Shown one piece after another: positions 1-8,835 of a DNA stretch of 51,845 bases. Every line of letters starts with the position of its first letter. Positions within the stretch are counted from its first letter, which is position 1. The stretch is from Acidobacteriota bacterium (GTDB lineage: Bacteria > Acidobacteriota > Terriglobia > Bryobacterales > Bryobacteraceae): positions 1 to 51,845 of the forward strand of contig JAPKZA010000478.1 of NCBI GenBank assembly GCA_026394015.1. Reading direction: 5' to 3'. The notes under the pieces were generated by a model that was not told the origin of the DNA, did no database searches, and worked only from the letters and a program-made list of their open reading frames with translations. The position numbers and the translations under genes were made by a program.

Positions 1-149
1 AGTATATCCGAAACATTTCTAGATGGATATGTTATTTCTAGACAATTTCTAAGCGCCCAAGGGATCGAGCGGTTGGATTGAAAATGAGTGGCCCCGGCGG
101 CGATCGACCAAGTGGTTGAGAGCCACATGCGGTCGCGGCGGCACCGCTC
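1..149. other. Upstream flank, no gene recognised
   Basis: The first 60 bases are clearly more AT-rich than the rest of the window and contain three copies of ATTTCT (15-20, 34-39, 45-50), two of them followed by AG. No start codon with a ribosome binding site is visible. An in-frame TGA at 117-119 closes the frame of the serine hydrolase that follows, so the missing N-terminus of that protein cannot lie directly upstream in the same frame. I cannot tell whether this stretch is a promoter or eroded coding DNA. Confidence 0.4.
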
Positions 150-1058
150 TTGAGCGATACGGTGCTGTACGGGGCCTCGTTCACGAAGTCGGCATTCGCC
201 TATATGGTTTTGGACCGGCCAGTGAGGGCGTATCTGGCGAAGCCGTGGGCCGAGTATGAGAAATGGAAAGAGTTGGGAGAGGATCCGCGCTCGAGGCTGA
301 TTACGGCGCGTACTTTGTTGAACCATACGTCGGGCTTTGCGAACTATCGCTTCTTCAATCCCGGCGAAAAGCTGCAGATGTGTTTCGCGCCGGGCGAGCG
401 GTATGCCTATTCCGGCGAAGGGATCAATCTGCTCGGGTTCGTGGTGGAACAGGTGACCGGGCTCGGCGTCGCGGAGTTGATGCGGAAACGGGTGTTTGAC
501 CGGTTCGGCATGAAGCGGTCGAGCATGGTTTGGCGGGAAGATTTCGCGGGTAACTTGGCAGTGGGACACGATGAGCAGGGGAAGGGGCTGGGGCACTCCA
601 AGCGGATTTCGGCGCGGGCGGCAGGGTCGATGGATACGACGATCACCGATGTGGCGTTGTTCCTGCGCGGGGTGATGCGGGGAAAGGGCATGAGCCGGGC
701 GACGAAAGCGGAAATGCTCCGGACGCAGATTCGGATCCGGAGTCGGGCGCAGTTTCCGACCCTGAACCAGCTCGAGGTGGATGCTTACGACGGCATTCGG
801 TTGGGCTATGCGCTGGGCTGGGGCGTGTTCGAGTCGCCGTTCGGTCCGGCGTTTTTCAAGGAAGGACACGACGACGGTTGGGAGCACCACCTCGTGTGTT
901 TTGCGGCCAAGGAAAGTTGTATCGTGCTGATGACGAATAGTTCGAACGGCGATGAGGTTTTCATGGATCTACGGGGCGAACTGATGGCCGACCGGTCCAC
1001 GCGGTGGCGAGGGGAAGGGTACGCGCCGCCTACACCCGGAACTGGCGCTCCGCGATAA
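150..1058 (+). CDS. Beta-lactamase-family serine hydrolase, N-terminally shortened and probably decaying
   Basis: This belongs to the class C beta-lactamase / penicillin-binding-protein-like serine hydrolases (esterases, D-aminopeptidases, carboxypeptidases). The nucleophile motif SFTK is at residues 10-13, LLNHTSGF at 56-63, the YSG element at 87-89, and a GHDDGW stretch near the C-terminus stands where the third motif (HxG type) is expected. Family members normally have a signal peptide and about 50-70 residues before SxxK; here only about ten remain, and the frame is closed upstream at 117. The helix after SFTK runs directly into LDRPVRAYL and appears to lack about a dozen residues usually found there. 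The TTG start is therefore doubtful and the product may be inactive. The last 29 bases overlap the convergent sulfatase gene. The family is clear; the substrate cannot be read. Confidence 0.7.
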   Translation: MSDTVLYGASFTKSAFAYMVLDRPVRAYLAKPWAEYEKWKELGEDPRSRLITARTLLNHTSGFANYRFFNPGEKLQMCFAPGERYAYSGEGINLLGFVVEQVTGLGVAELMRKRVFDRFGMKRSSMVWREDFAGNLAVGHDEQGKGLGHSKRISARAAGSMDTTITDVALFLRGVMRGKGMSRATKAEMLRTQIRIRSRAQFPTLNQLEVDAYDGIRLGYALGWGVFESPFGPAFFKEGHDDGWEHHLVCFAAKESCIVLMTNSSNGDEVFMDLRGELMADRSTRWRGEGYAPPTPGTGAPR

Positions 1059-2394
1059 GTTTGAGTTCGCGGACGACGCCAGCGAGCGCGGGATCGTCGA
1101 TGCGGTTCGAGAACTCGCCGGGATCCTTTTGGACGTCGAAGAGTTCGCAGCGGTCCCAGGAGAGGTAGTTCAGTTTGTACTGCGCGGTGCGGACCATGAG
1201 GAGCGGGGGGCGGCCGACGTAGCGGTCGTCCTTCGTGAAGACTTTGCGGCAGAAATAATATTCGCTATACGCGAATCCGCGCGGGGTGTGGCGGCGGCCT
1301 TCGGTGGGCGCCTTCTGGCTGCGGCCGGGTAGCTTCACGGAGCCGAGGCCGCAGAGTTCGGTGAGGGTAGGGAAAAGGTCAATCTGTTCGACGATCTCGC
1401 GGCGGACGCCCTTGGGGCCATCGGGGATGCAGATGACGAGGGGTACCCCAACGGACTCTTCGTACATGTTGTGTTTGGTCCAGGTGCGGTGGGCACCGGC
1501 CATTTCGCCGTGGTCGGAGGTGTAGACGACGATCGTGCTTTTGTCGAGGCCGAGTTCGCAAAGGGTGTCGTAGACACGGCCGACGTAGGAATCCATCTGG
1601 GAGACATTGCCGTAGTAACCGGCGAGAGATAGCCGGGCGGCGTCGTCAGACTGTTGGGCCCAGCCGCGCTCCTTCGCTCGAACCAGATTGCCGGGGAAGC
1701 CGTTTTCGAGGTCGCCCACCGGGCGGGGCGGGAGCGTCAATTGCTCGGGGACGTATTTGGCGAAGTAATCGCGATGCGGGCGGAAGGGGGTGTGCGGCTG
1801 GAGGAAGGAAGCCCACAAACAAAACGGCTTCGATTTGTTTTGGTGGAGAAACTTAACGGACTGCTCGGCGAACCAGTGGTCCTGGAAGAGTTCGATGGGA
1901 AGTTCGGAGGCGGAGCCGTTGATACCTCCGGCGTCGCCGTGGTCGTGACGAACTTGTTGGCGCTGGGCGGGGGTGAGGCTGGCGGTGAAGTCGCCTTCGT
2001 GCAGGCGTTGGGCGAAGCCGTGGCGCTGGGTCTCGTCGACGAAGTGCATCTTGCCGATGGCGGCCGTGAGGTAGCCTTTCTCGGCGAAATAGTGAGCAAC
2101 GGTGCGGTTCGTAGTGGGGAGGGCGTCTTCGAGGATTTTCGCGCCGTGGGTGTGAGGGTGGAGCCCCGTGATGAGCGATCCACGGGAGGGGACGCAGACC
2201 GGGGAAGGGCAGTAGGCGCTTTCAAAGCGGAGCCCGCGTTGGGCGAGGCGGTCGATGTTGGGGGTGCGGACCTGGGTATGGCCGTAGCAGCCGGAAGCGC
2301 GGCGCTGGTGCTGATCCGACATCAGAAACAGAAGGTTGTAGCGCGGCGGGGCGAGGAAGGCGGGTGCGGCGAGGAGGGCGCGGCGGGAAATCAT
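1030..2394 (-). CDS. Sulfatase (choline-sulfatase/arylsulfatase-like), exported
   Basis: A sulfatase of the alkaline-phosphatase superfamily that hydrolyses sulfate esters. The CVPSR signature sits about 67 residues in; its Cys is the one normally converted to formylglycine by an FGE-type enzyme. The N-terminal metal site reads SDQH rather than the DD of classical arylsulfatases, as in choline-sulfatase-like members. GKMHF, YTSDHGE and a C-terminal block on received damage typical of sulfatases (LFDVQKDPGEFSNR) follow. The N-terminus ISRRALLAAPAFLA is a short, Tat-like signal peptide. Two ATG codons are possible, 2403 and 2394; the second leaves a more normal signal peptide and I prefer it, but neither has a convincing Shine-Dalgarno. 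It is divergent from the M16 peptidase with almost no intergenic space. The natural substrate is unknown. Confidence 0.88.
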   Translation of the reverse strand: MISRRALLAAPAFLAPPRYNLLFLMSDQHQRRASGCYGHTQVRTPNIDRLAQRGLRFESAYCPSPVCVPSRGSLITGLHPHTHGAKILEDALPTTNRTVAHYFAEKGYLTAAIGKMHFVDETQRHGFAQRLHEGDFTASLTPAQRQQVRHDHGDAGGINGSASELPIELFQDHWFAEQSVKFLHQNKSKPFCLWASFLQPHTPFRPHRDYFAKYVPEQLTLPPRPVGDLENGFPGNLVRAKERGWAQQSDDAARLSLAGYYGNVSQMDSYVGRVYDTLCELGLDKSTIVVYTSDHGEMAGAHRTWTKHNMYEESVGVPLVICIPDGPKGVRREIVEQIDLFPTLTELCGLGSVKLPGRSQKAPTEGRRHTPRGFAYSEYYFCRKVFTKDDRYVGRPPLLMVRTAQYKLNYLSWDRCELFDVQKDPGEFSNRIDDPALAGVVRELKLIAERQFRV

Positions 2395-2417
2395 TACACC
2401 CATGCTACAAAGGATTT

Positions 2418-5144
2418 ATGAGAACCCTCGCGCTCGGCCTCCTGTTGGCGGCGACCACCTTCGCTCAGTCGGCCGGAAAGATTGAGATCAAGATCCCTTA
2501 CCAAAAGTTCGTCCTGAAGAACGGCTTGACGCTGCTCGTGCATGAAGACCGGAAGACGCCGATTGTCGCCGTGAATGTTTGGTACCACGTGGGTTCGAAA
2601 AACGAGAAGCCGGGGCGGACCGGATTTGCTCACCTGTTCGAGCACTTGATGTTCAACGGGAGCGAGAACTTCAACCAGGACTATTTTCAAGCGATGGAGC
2701 GGATTGGGGCGACGGACCTGAACGGCACGACCTCCTTCGATCGCACAAACTATTTCCAGAACGCGCCGACTCCGGCGCTGGACCAGTTGCTGTTCCTGGA
2801 GAGCGATCGGATGGGACATTTGCTTGGGGTGGTGGATCAGGCTCGGCTCGATGAGCAGCGGGGCGTGGTGATGAACGAGAAGCGGCAAGGGGAGAATCAG
2901 CCGTATGCGTTGGCGGAGGATCTGATTCTGAAGAGCGTGTTTCCGCCCGGGCATCCTTACTCGTGGAGCCCAATTGGCTCCGAGGCGGATTTGAAGGCGG
3001 CGTCGTTGCCGGACGTGAAGGAGTGGTTCAAGCGTTACTACGGGGCGGCGAACGCGGTGATCGCGATTGCGGGCGATGTGGATGCGGCGACGGCGAAGGA
3101 AAAAGTAGAGAAGTATTTCGGCTGGATTCCGCCGGGCCCGCCGGTGGGGCGGATGCAGGCGTGGGTGCCACAGCGGACGAATACGATTCGCGAGATCGCG
3201 GTGGATCGGGTGCCGCAGGCGCGGCTGTATAAAGTCTGGGCGGTTCCGGGGTACGGCTCACGGGACGGCGAAATGTTGGATTTAGCGGCGGCGATCTTGG
3301 CCGGGGGAAAGACGTCGCGGTTGTACCGTCGGCTGGTTTATCAAGACCAGATCGCGACGACCGTGACGGCAGAGAACGAGCGGCTGGAGATCGCCGGGAT
3401 GTTTTCGATTACCGCGACGGTGAAGCCGGGCGGGAGCGTGGCGGCAGTGGAGAAAGCTGTAGACGAAGAGTTGGCTCGGTTTTTGAAGGATGGGCCGACG
3501 GCGGCCGAGTTGGCGCGGGCTAAGACCCAAGGGCTGGCTGGCTTTCTGCGCGGAGTGGAACGGATCGGCGGATTCGGTGGCAAGTCCGACGTGTTGGCGA
3601 CCTGCGAAGTGTATACCGGGAACGCGGGTTGCTATGAGGACGCGATCCGCTGGACGAACGAGGCGACGGCGGACGAGGTGAAGTCCGAGGCGAATGCGTT
3701 CCTGGCTAAAGGCGCCTACATTCTCGAGATCCAGCCGACTGCGACGTTCAAGGAGTCCTCCAAGGACGTTGATCGGAAGGAGTTGCCCAAGCCCGGCCCG
3801 ACGCCGGCGCTGCGGATGCCGGCCTTGCAGCGGGCGACGCTCTCGAACGGGTTGAAGCTGATTTTGGCAGAGCGGCATGAGACGCCGGTCGTGAATTTCA
3901 ACCTTCAATTGGACGCGGGCTACGCGGCCGATCAAGGTGGCTTGGCGGGGGCGAGCGGGGTGGCGATGCGGATGGTGCTGGAGGGGACGAAGCGGCGGAC
4001 GTCGTTGCAGATTAGCGATGAGTCGGCGAACCTGGGGGCTAACCTGAGCGCGGGTTCGAATCTGGATATGTCGTCGGTGTCGCTCTCGGCGTTGAAGATG
4101 AATTTGGACGCTTCGCTTGATCTCTTTGCGGATGTGGTGTTGAATCCGGTGTTTCCCGAGGCCGATTTCAAGCGTGTCCAGGCGCAGCAGATTGCGGCCA
4201 TTCAGCGCGAGAAAGTGCAGCCGGTGGCGCTGGCGCAGCGCGTGTTACCTGGCTTGTTGTATGGGAAGGGGCACGCTTACGGGAATCCGCTGACGGGCAG
4301 TGGTACCGAAGAGAGCGTGAAACAGATGACCCGGGCGTCGCTCGAGAAGTTCCATGCGACGTGGGTGAAGCCGAACAACGCGACGTTGCTCGTGGTGGGC
4401 GATTCGACGATGGCCGAGATTCAGCCGAAGCTGGAGAAGCTGTTCGCGGGTTGGAAGAGCGGCGGCGTGCCGAAGAAGAACCTGGCTACCGTGGCTCCGC
4501 TCGACAAGACGACGATCTACTTGATCGATAAGCCGGGAGCGGTGCAGAGCATGATTCTGGCTGGCCACCTGGCCCCGCCACGGGCGAACCCGAACGAAGC
4601 GGCGATCGATGTGATGAACACGATTCTGGGTGGCGCCTTTACGTCGCGGCTGAATATGAACCTGCGCGAAGACAAGCACTGGGCCTACGGCGCGCAGACG
4701 ATGGTGCTGGGTGCGCGCGGGCAGCGAACCTTTATGGCCTATGCGCCGGTGCAGAGCGATAAGACGAAAGAGTCGCTGCAGGAGATCGACAAAGAGTTGC
4801 GGGCGATCATCAAAGACCGGCCGGTAACCGACGAAGAGGTGACCAAGAGCAAGCTGAATCTAACGCTCTCCTTGGCCGGTGAGCGGGAGACGAAGGGCGC
4901 CGTGTTGGGGGATATTGCCGACATCAATCGCTACGGGCTGGCCGAGGATTATTTCACGACCTACGCCCAGCGCGTGAACGTTCTAGAGCGGAAAGATATC
5001 AGCGCGGCGGCCGAGATTGTGTTGCGGCCGACGCGGATGGTCTATGTCGTCGTCGGAGACCGGGCGCAGGTGGAGAAGGGTCTGAAGGAGTTGGGCTTCG
5101 GCGAGGTGAAGCTGATGGATGCCGACGGGAACGTGCTTCCCTAG
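2418..5144 (+). CDS. M16 family zinc metallopeptidase, two-domain, exported
   Basis: A pitrilysin/insulinase-family peptidase of 908 residues. The N-terminal half has the inverted zinc motif HLFEH (residues 72-76, His72 and His76 binding zinc and Glu75 catalytic) and a third ligand, Glu154, in VVMNEKRQ. The C-terminal half repeats the fold from about residue 470 but lacks HxxEH, the usual arrangement of an active plus an inactive clam-shell half. The start at 2418 is supported by AAAGGA just upstream and gives the signal peptide MRTLALGLLLAATTFAQ, so the enzyme should work in the periplasm or at the outer membrane on peptides. Upstream in-frame ATGs would add a basic tail and overlap the divergent sulfatase. 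The stop codon TAG is embedded in a CTAG shared with the stop of the convergent gene. Confidence 0.93.
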   Translation: MRTLALGLLLAATTFAQSAGKIEIKIPYQKFVLKNGLTLLVHEDRKTPIVAVNVWYHVGSKNEKPGRTGFAHLFEHLMFNGSENFNQDYFQAMERIGATDLNGTTSFDRTNYFQNAPTPALDQLLFLESDRMGHLLGVVDQARLDEQRGVVMNEKRQGENQPYALAEDLILKSVFPPGHPYSWSPIGSEADLKAASLPDVKEWFKRYYGAANAVIAIAGDVDAATAKEKVEKYFGWIPPGPPVGRMQAWVPQRTNTIREIAVDRVPQARLYKVWAVPGYGSRDGEMLDLAAAILAGGKTSRLYRRLVYQDQIATTVTAENERLEIAGMFSITATVKPGGSVAAVEKAVDEELARFLKDGPTAAELARAKTQGLAGFLRGVERIGGFGGKSDVLATCEVYTGNAGCYEDAIRWTNEATADEVKSEANAFLAKGAYILEIQPTATFKESSKDVDRKELPKPGPTPALRMPALQRATLSNGLKLILAERHETPVVNFNLQLDAGYAADQGGLAGASGVAMRMVLEGTKRRTSLQISDESANLGANLSAGSNLDMSSVSLSALKMNLDASLDLFADVVLNPVFPEADFKRVQAQQIAAIQREKVQPVALAQRVLPGLLYGKGHAYGNPLTGSGTEESVKQMTRASLEKFHATWVKPNNATLLVVGDSTMAEIQPKLEKLFAGWKSGGVPKKNLATVAPLDKTTIYLIDKPGAVQSMILAGHLAPPRANPNEAAIDVMNTILGGAFTSRLNMNLREDKHWAYGAQTMVLGARGQRTFMAYAPVQSDKTKESLQEIDKELRAIIKDRPVTDEEVTKSKLNLTLSLAGERETKGAVLGDIADINRYGLAEDYFTTYAQRVNVLERKDISAAAEIVLRPTRMVYVVVGDRAQVEKGLKELGFGEVKLMDADGNVLP

Positions 5145-6802
5145 TCGAGAATCTCCCGCACCCAGGGGAGCTCCCGGTGGCGGCCCAGAAAGGCGTAGAG
5201 CCAGGACGGGCCGCGGCCGACGAGGGCGGCGAGTCGGTCGACGTTGTAGTCAGGGTGGCGCTCGTGAGCCAGGGCGACCACGCGGAGGCGAGCCGTTTCG
5301 AGGTTGTGGTCAAGGTCGCACCATTGCGGGTCTTCGTCTGGAGTTTGGTAGGGCATCGGCTCCGGGGCCGGGGCGGGCCTGACGATATGCGTAGCGACGT
5401 CGTCGAGCAGCGCTTTGGTCCAGGCGTCCTGCACGTGCTCGCGTAACTCCTGACCTGCCGCCAGCGCCCGCTCGGCCGCGAGTCGGTGACCCTCACTGGC
5501 TTCACACTTGGCCAGCAGCGCCCAAGCCCTCGCCCGGAGCGCGCGGCCACTGTGGCGTTGCTCCAGGAGTTCAGTCAATTGCAGCCGGGCCGCTCCGGGT
5601 TGCCCGCTGGCCAGCGCCAGCTCCGCGCGGAGGAGTCGCCACTCGGGCTCTCCCGCGTCGTCTAATCGTTCGATGCCCGCCGCGGCGCCTTCGCGGTCAC
5701 CGGAGCGCAGCAGGCAGCCGACCAACTCGGCTGCGGCGACGGTTGCGAGTGGCCCGGCGTCGCTGCCGGCGCGCCGGACGAGGGCGTCCAGCTTTCGCTT
5801 CAACCCGGTTAGGTCCAGGGCGAGCGGCTGGCCGATCTGTCGGCGTCGGGCCTCGGCGACCAAGGCGAAGGTCTCGGCCAGGAAGGCGTGTCGACTGTTT
5901 CTGGGGCCGAGCCACTCGGCCAGTTCCTTCAATCGGCCAGCCTGTTCGGCCAGCCTTTCGCCGGCCTCAGGGCGCAGCTCTTCGATGAGCACGGCGGTGC
6001 CGCGGCTGTAGACTTCCAGACTCTTCCGCCAAGTTTCCTGGCCCAGTTGGGCGAGGATCTGGTGGGCGGCGATGAGCCACGCGCGGGCTTCGACATACCG
6101 GCCGCGGGAAAGGGCGATTCCGCCGTGGCCAAAGCCCAGCACGCGCGCCGTCGTGACCCGGCTATAGATCAGCTCCCGGCGATATCGATCGGGATTCGCC
6201 GTTTGATACCGGAGCTGCTTATCTTCGAACCGGCGTCGGGTTTGATCCAGCGCGGCATCGAAATCCCAAGCTGCCTGATTCAACTGTCCCTGGTTTCTGC
6301 GCCAAAGGCCCTGGTAGTAGTGCAGCAACGCCATCGTTCCGTGGCACGGGAACTCTGCCGCCGCCAAGTGCCCTTCGACGAAGTTTCGGAGCTTGTTCAG
6401 GGCCCGTTCGGCCTCCGGCCAGCCGAGGCCGCGCAGGCGGGCGATGATGTAGGCGAGGCAGCACCAAACCCGTTGGCGCAGGAGCCGGCGGGTCGCTTCG
6501 CGGTCCGGGGCAATGGTCAATTCGCGATGCCATCCGCTCACCTCGGCGAGCAGTTCCGTCACGGTCGGCTCGAGCAGCGCCACGGCCTCCGGCGCGCGTC
6601 CCATCGCATCGAGATAGTCGGCGGCCAGGCCGAGCGCCTTCAGGCGAATTCGATTGTTGGCATCGGCACGCCGCTTGCGATGGACGGCGAGTAGCTGCAA
6701 CAGCTCGGCCGCCGCGGCGTCCAGCTCCGGGCCGAAGGCGGAGGCGCGTATCCCGGCCTGAAATGGGTCGACGAGTCCGGCAAGGCGGGTGTCCAGAAAC
6801 AT
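5141..6802 (-). CDS. Helical-repeat (TPR-like) protein with a possible C-terminal helix-turn-helix
   Basis: A 553-residue protein I do not recognise by name. It has no signal peptide or membrane segment and is almost entirely alpha-helical and rich in Ala, Leu, Arg and Glu, with TPR-like helical pairs through most of its length (for example around 160-200 and 390-450). After a proline-rich linker (about 480-495) the last 50 residues contain HPDYNVDRLAALVGRGPS followed by WLYAFLGRHRELPW, which has the shape of a helix-turn-helix. I infer a cytoplasmic scaffold or regulator, possibly DNA-binding. It is divergent from the Gly/Cys-tailed membrane protein gene, and the 83 bases between them hold two inverted repeats, which would suit autoregulation. 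Its stop shares CTAG with the M16 gene. Confidence 0.7.
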   Translation of the reverse strand: MFLDTRLAGLVDPFQAGIRASAFGPELDAAAAELLQLLAVHRKRRADANNRIRLKALGLAADYLDAMGRAPEAVALLEPTVTELLAEVSGWHRELTIAPDREATRRLLRQRVWCCLAYIIARLRGLGWPEAERALNKLRNFVEGHLAAAEFPCHGTMALLHYYQGLWRRNQGQLNQAAWDFDAALDQTRRRFEDKQLRYQTANPDRYRRELIYSRVTTARVLGFGHGGIALSRGRYVEARAWLIAAHQILAQLGQETWRKSLEVYSRGTAVLIEELRPEAGERLAEQAGRLKELAEWLGPRNSRHAFLAETFALVAEARRRQIGQPLALDLTGLKRKLDALVRRAGSDAGPLATVAAAELVGCLLRSGDREGAAAGIERLDDAGEPEWRLLRAELALASGQPGAARLQLTELLEQRHSGRALRARAWALLAKCEASEGHRLAAERALAAGQELREHVQDAWTKALLDDVATHIVRPAPAPEPMPYQTPDEDPQWCDLDHNLETARLRVVALAHERHPDYNVDRLAALVGRGPSWLYAFLGRHRELPWVREILD

Positions 6803-6813
6803 GGAATTAGTAT

Positions 6814-6827
6814 TCCAGAAAACTGGA
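6814..6827. promoter_or_regulatory. Small dyad TCCAG-AAAA-CTGGA in a divergent promoter region
   Basis: Perfect 5-bp arms around AAAA lie 12 bases upstream of the leftward gene start at 6802. Together with the larger inverted repeat at 6839-6870 it may be an operator. No direct proof of binding can be read. Confidence 0.35.
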
Positions 6828-6838
6828 GGTGCTGGAAG

Positions 6839-6870
6839 TCTGGCCCCAATCCTGGCTTAATGGGGCCAGA
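6839..6870. promoter_or_regulatory. Perfect 10-bp inverted repeat between divergent genes, candidate operator
   Basis: The arms TCTGGCCCCA (6839-6848) and TGGGGCCAGA (6861-6870) are exact reverse complements with a 12-base spacer. The repeat lies 16 bases before the ATG at 6886 and 37 bases before the leftward start at 6802. Its position suits a regulator controlling both genes; as RNA it would also fold into a hairpin in the 5' leader of the rightward gene. Which role applies cannot be decided from sequence. Confidence 0.45.
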
Positions 6871-6885
6871 ACAAGAGAACAAAGA

Positions 6886-7590
6886 ATGCAAAACCAAAAC
6901 CTCTACGAATCGCTCACCCGCTTTCTCCTTGCGCCGCCTTTTGCGAAACGGCTTAGCCGGGAGAATGGCTGGAGCATCCACTACACGGCCAAGGCCATCG
7001 CGGAGTACAAACGCTTCGTCTACCTCGCGGCGGTTTCGCCCACCCCGGTCACCCCTTCCGAGGTGGTCGACAAAGTCTGGCACCTGCACCTGCTCTATAC
7101 GCGATCGTACTGGCAGGGCCTCTGTGCCGAGGTGCTCGGCCGCCCACTCCACCACGACCCCTCGGCCGGCGGCCGCAACGAAACGGCTAAGTTTCTGAGC
7201 GGGTACGAGGCCACCAAAGCCCTTTACCGGCAGGAGTTTGGCGAAGAGCCGGCGGCGGATCTCTGGCCCGTCACCGCGGACTGGATTCTTCCGCGATCGC
7301 CATGGTGGGCGCGGTTCCGGTCCTTCGCAGTCTTTCCGACGGTGCTGCCCCTACTTGGCTTCTCGATCGGTGTAGGCCCGGCGCTCTTGCTCGCCGCTCT
7401 GTTCGCCTTCATCGTCGCGATCCCGCTGCTGGCTCAACTGGGAGAGGGCAAGCGTCGTCGGCACGCCGAAGGTGCCGACGTGAGTGGTATCGATTTCAGC
7501 GGCGATAGCTCCGATTGCGGCGACGGCGGAGGAGACTGTGGCGACGGGGGAGGCGGTTGCGGCGGAGGCGGTTGCGGCGGAGGCGACTAG
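6886..7590 (+). CDS. Membrane protein with GRDP/TIGR04222-like domain and Gly/Cys-rich tail
   Basis: A 234-residue protein. The N-terminal domain contains EVVDKVWHLHLLYTRSYW (around 60-77), reminiscent of the WHxH-containing region of glycine-rich-domain proteins (GRDP) and of bacterial TIGR04222-type membrane proteins. A hydrophobic segment of one or two helices follows (about 150-190), then a basic stop-transfer stretch (GKRRRH) and a tail of about 30 residues made almost only of Gly, Asp and Cys (DCGDGGGDC, CGGGGCGGGD). The function of such proteins is not established; the tail could bind metal, form disulfides or be low-complexity padding. The start is set at ATG 6886 because the residues before it come from the inverted-repeat region and do not look coding. 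It precedes the threonine ammonia-lyase gene by only 31 bases. Confidence 0.65.
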   Translation: MQNQNLYESLTRFLLAPPFAKRLSRENGWSIHYTAKAIAEYKRFVYLAAVSPTPVTPSEVVDKVWHLHLLYTRSYWQGLCAEVLGRPLHHDPSAGGRNETAKFLSGYEATKALYRQEFGEEPAADLWPVTADWILPRSPWWARFRSFAVFPTVLPLLGFSIGVGPALLLAALFAFIVAIPLLAQLGEGKRRRHAEGADVSGIDFSGDSSDCGDGGGDCGDGGGGCGGGGCGGGD

Positions 7591-7621
7591 GTTGCTCCCC
7601 GATCCAGGCGATCATAGAGCG

Positions 7622-8830
7622 ATGGTCGACCTTGCCCAAATCCAAGCCGCCGCAGGGCGCATCGCCGGCTCCGTTTCCCTTTCGCCCCAAGTCCGTTCGG
7701 AAGAGCTATCGCAACTCACCGGCAATGATATCTACCTGAAGCTCGACAATTTGCAGATGACGGGCTCGTTCAAGGAACGCGGAGCGCTGAACAAAATCCT
7801 GACGTTGTCGCCGGAGGAGGCCGCCCGCGGCGTGATTTGCGCTTCGGCCGGAAACCATGCGCAGGCCGTGTCCTATCACGCCACCAAGCGGGGCATCCGC
7901 GCCTTCATCTACATGCCGCTGCATACGCCGCGGGTGAAGGTCACGGCCACCCGTCGCTACGGCGCCGAAGTGATTCTGCATGGCAGCAACTACGACGATG
8001 CTTTTGCCGAAGCGCGTCGTCGCGCCGACCTCGACAATTTGACGTTTCTCCACGCCTTCGATGATCCTGCCGTCATCGCCGGCCAAGGGACGCTCGGCCT
8101 CGAAATGCTAGCCCAGGAGCCCACGCTCGAAGCCATCGTCTGTCCCATTGGCGGCGGCGGCCTGATCGGAGGGCTCGCGTGTGCGGTGAAATCGATTCGC
8201 CCGGACGTCCGCATCATCGGCGTGCAGACGGCGCGGCTGCCTTCGATGCGCGCTGCGCTCGAGCACCGTGAACCGGTCACGATCCCCCGGGCGACCACGG
8301 TAGCGGACGGCATCGCGGTCCGCCGCGCCGGCGACCACACCTATCCGCTCGTCCGTCGGTATGTTGATTCGATTGTCACTGTGGAAGAGGAAGAGATCGC
8401 GAAAGCGATTCTGCTGCTGCTCGAACGCGAAAAGACGCTGGCGGAAGGGGCGGGCGCCGCGGCCCTGGCTGCGGTTCTGCATGACAAAACCGGGCTTACC
8501 GGGCGCCGCATCGGCGTGCTCGTCTGCGGTGGCAACATCGACGTTACCTTGCTGAGTCGGATCATTGAACGGGGCCTCGTGAAAGACGGGCGTCTGGTTC
8601 GACTCCGCATCCATCTGCCGGACCATCCGGGCTCCCTGCATCGGCTCACCCACGTGATCACCGAGAACGACGCCAACATTGTCGAGACCTTGCACGACCG
8701 CGCTTACTACGGCGTCAACCTGGGCGATACGGTGATCGATATCACGATGGAAACGCGCGGCCCCGAGCATATCGCCAGCCTGATGCAGTCGCTGCTCGAC
8801 GCTGGCTTCCCGCACGACCGGGTGCTGTAA
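7622..8830 (+). CDS. ilvA: Threonine ammonia-lyase (threonine dehydratase) with C-terminal ACT domain
   Basis: A PLP enzyme converting L-threonine to 2-oxobutanoate and ammonia, the first step toward isoleucine or of threonine breakdown. The PLP lysine is K51 in SFKERGALNK, the phosphate-binding glycine loop is GGGGLIGG, and SAGNHAQ is the usual substrate-binding motif. At 402 residues with one short ACT domain (about 325-402, starting RLRIHLPDHPGSL) it matches the shorter form (TIGR01127 type) rather than the 510-residue IlvA with tandem regulatory domains. The start at 7622 removes an Ala-rich extension that is only the shadow of the preceding gene's Gly/Cys tail. Whether it is biosynthetic or catabolic is not decidable here. 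Confidence 0.92.
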   Translation: MVDLAQIQAAAGRIAGSVSLSPQVRSEELSQLTGNDIYLKLDNLQMTGSFKERGALNKILTLSPEEAARGVICASAGNHAQAVSYHATKRGIRAFIYMPLHTPRVKVTATRRYGAEVILHGSNYDDAFAEARRRADLDNLTFLHAFDDPAVIAGQGTLGLEMLAQEPTLEAIVCPIGGGGLIGGLACAVKSIRPDVRIIGVQTARLPSMRAALEHREPVTIPRATTVADGIAVRRAGDHTYPLVRRYVDSIVTVEEEEIAKAILLLLEREKTLAEGAGAAALAAVLHDKTGLTGRRIGVLVCGGNIDVTLLSRIIERGLVKDGRLVRLRIHLPDHPGSLHRLTHVITENDANIVETLHDRAYYGVNLGDTVIDITMETRGPEHIASLMQSLLDAGFPHDRVL

Positions 8831-8835
8831 CCTAC

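Noticed and set aside
15-50. Three ATTTCT repeats as a CRISPR-like or iteron array
   Set aside because: Only six conserved bases with unequal spacing (19 and 11); too short for either. No CRISPR array was seen anywhere in the window.
1654-2421. A 255-codon plus-strand frame over the first sulfatase
   Set aside because: No recognisable domain; the opposite strand encodes the sulfatase with CVPSR and metal motifs.
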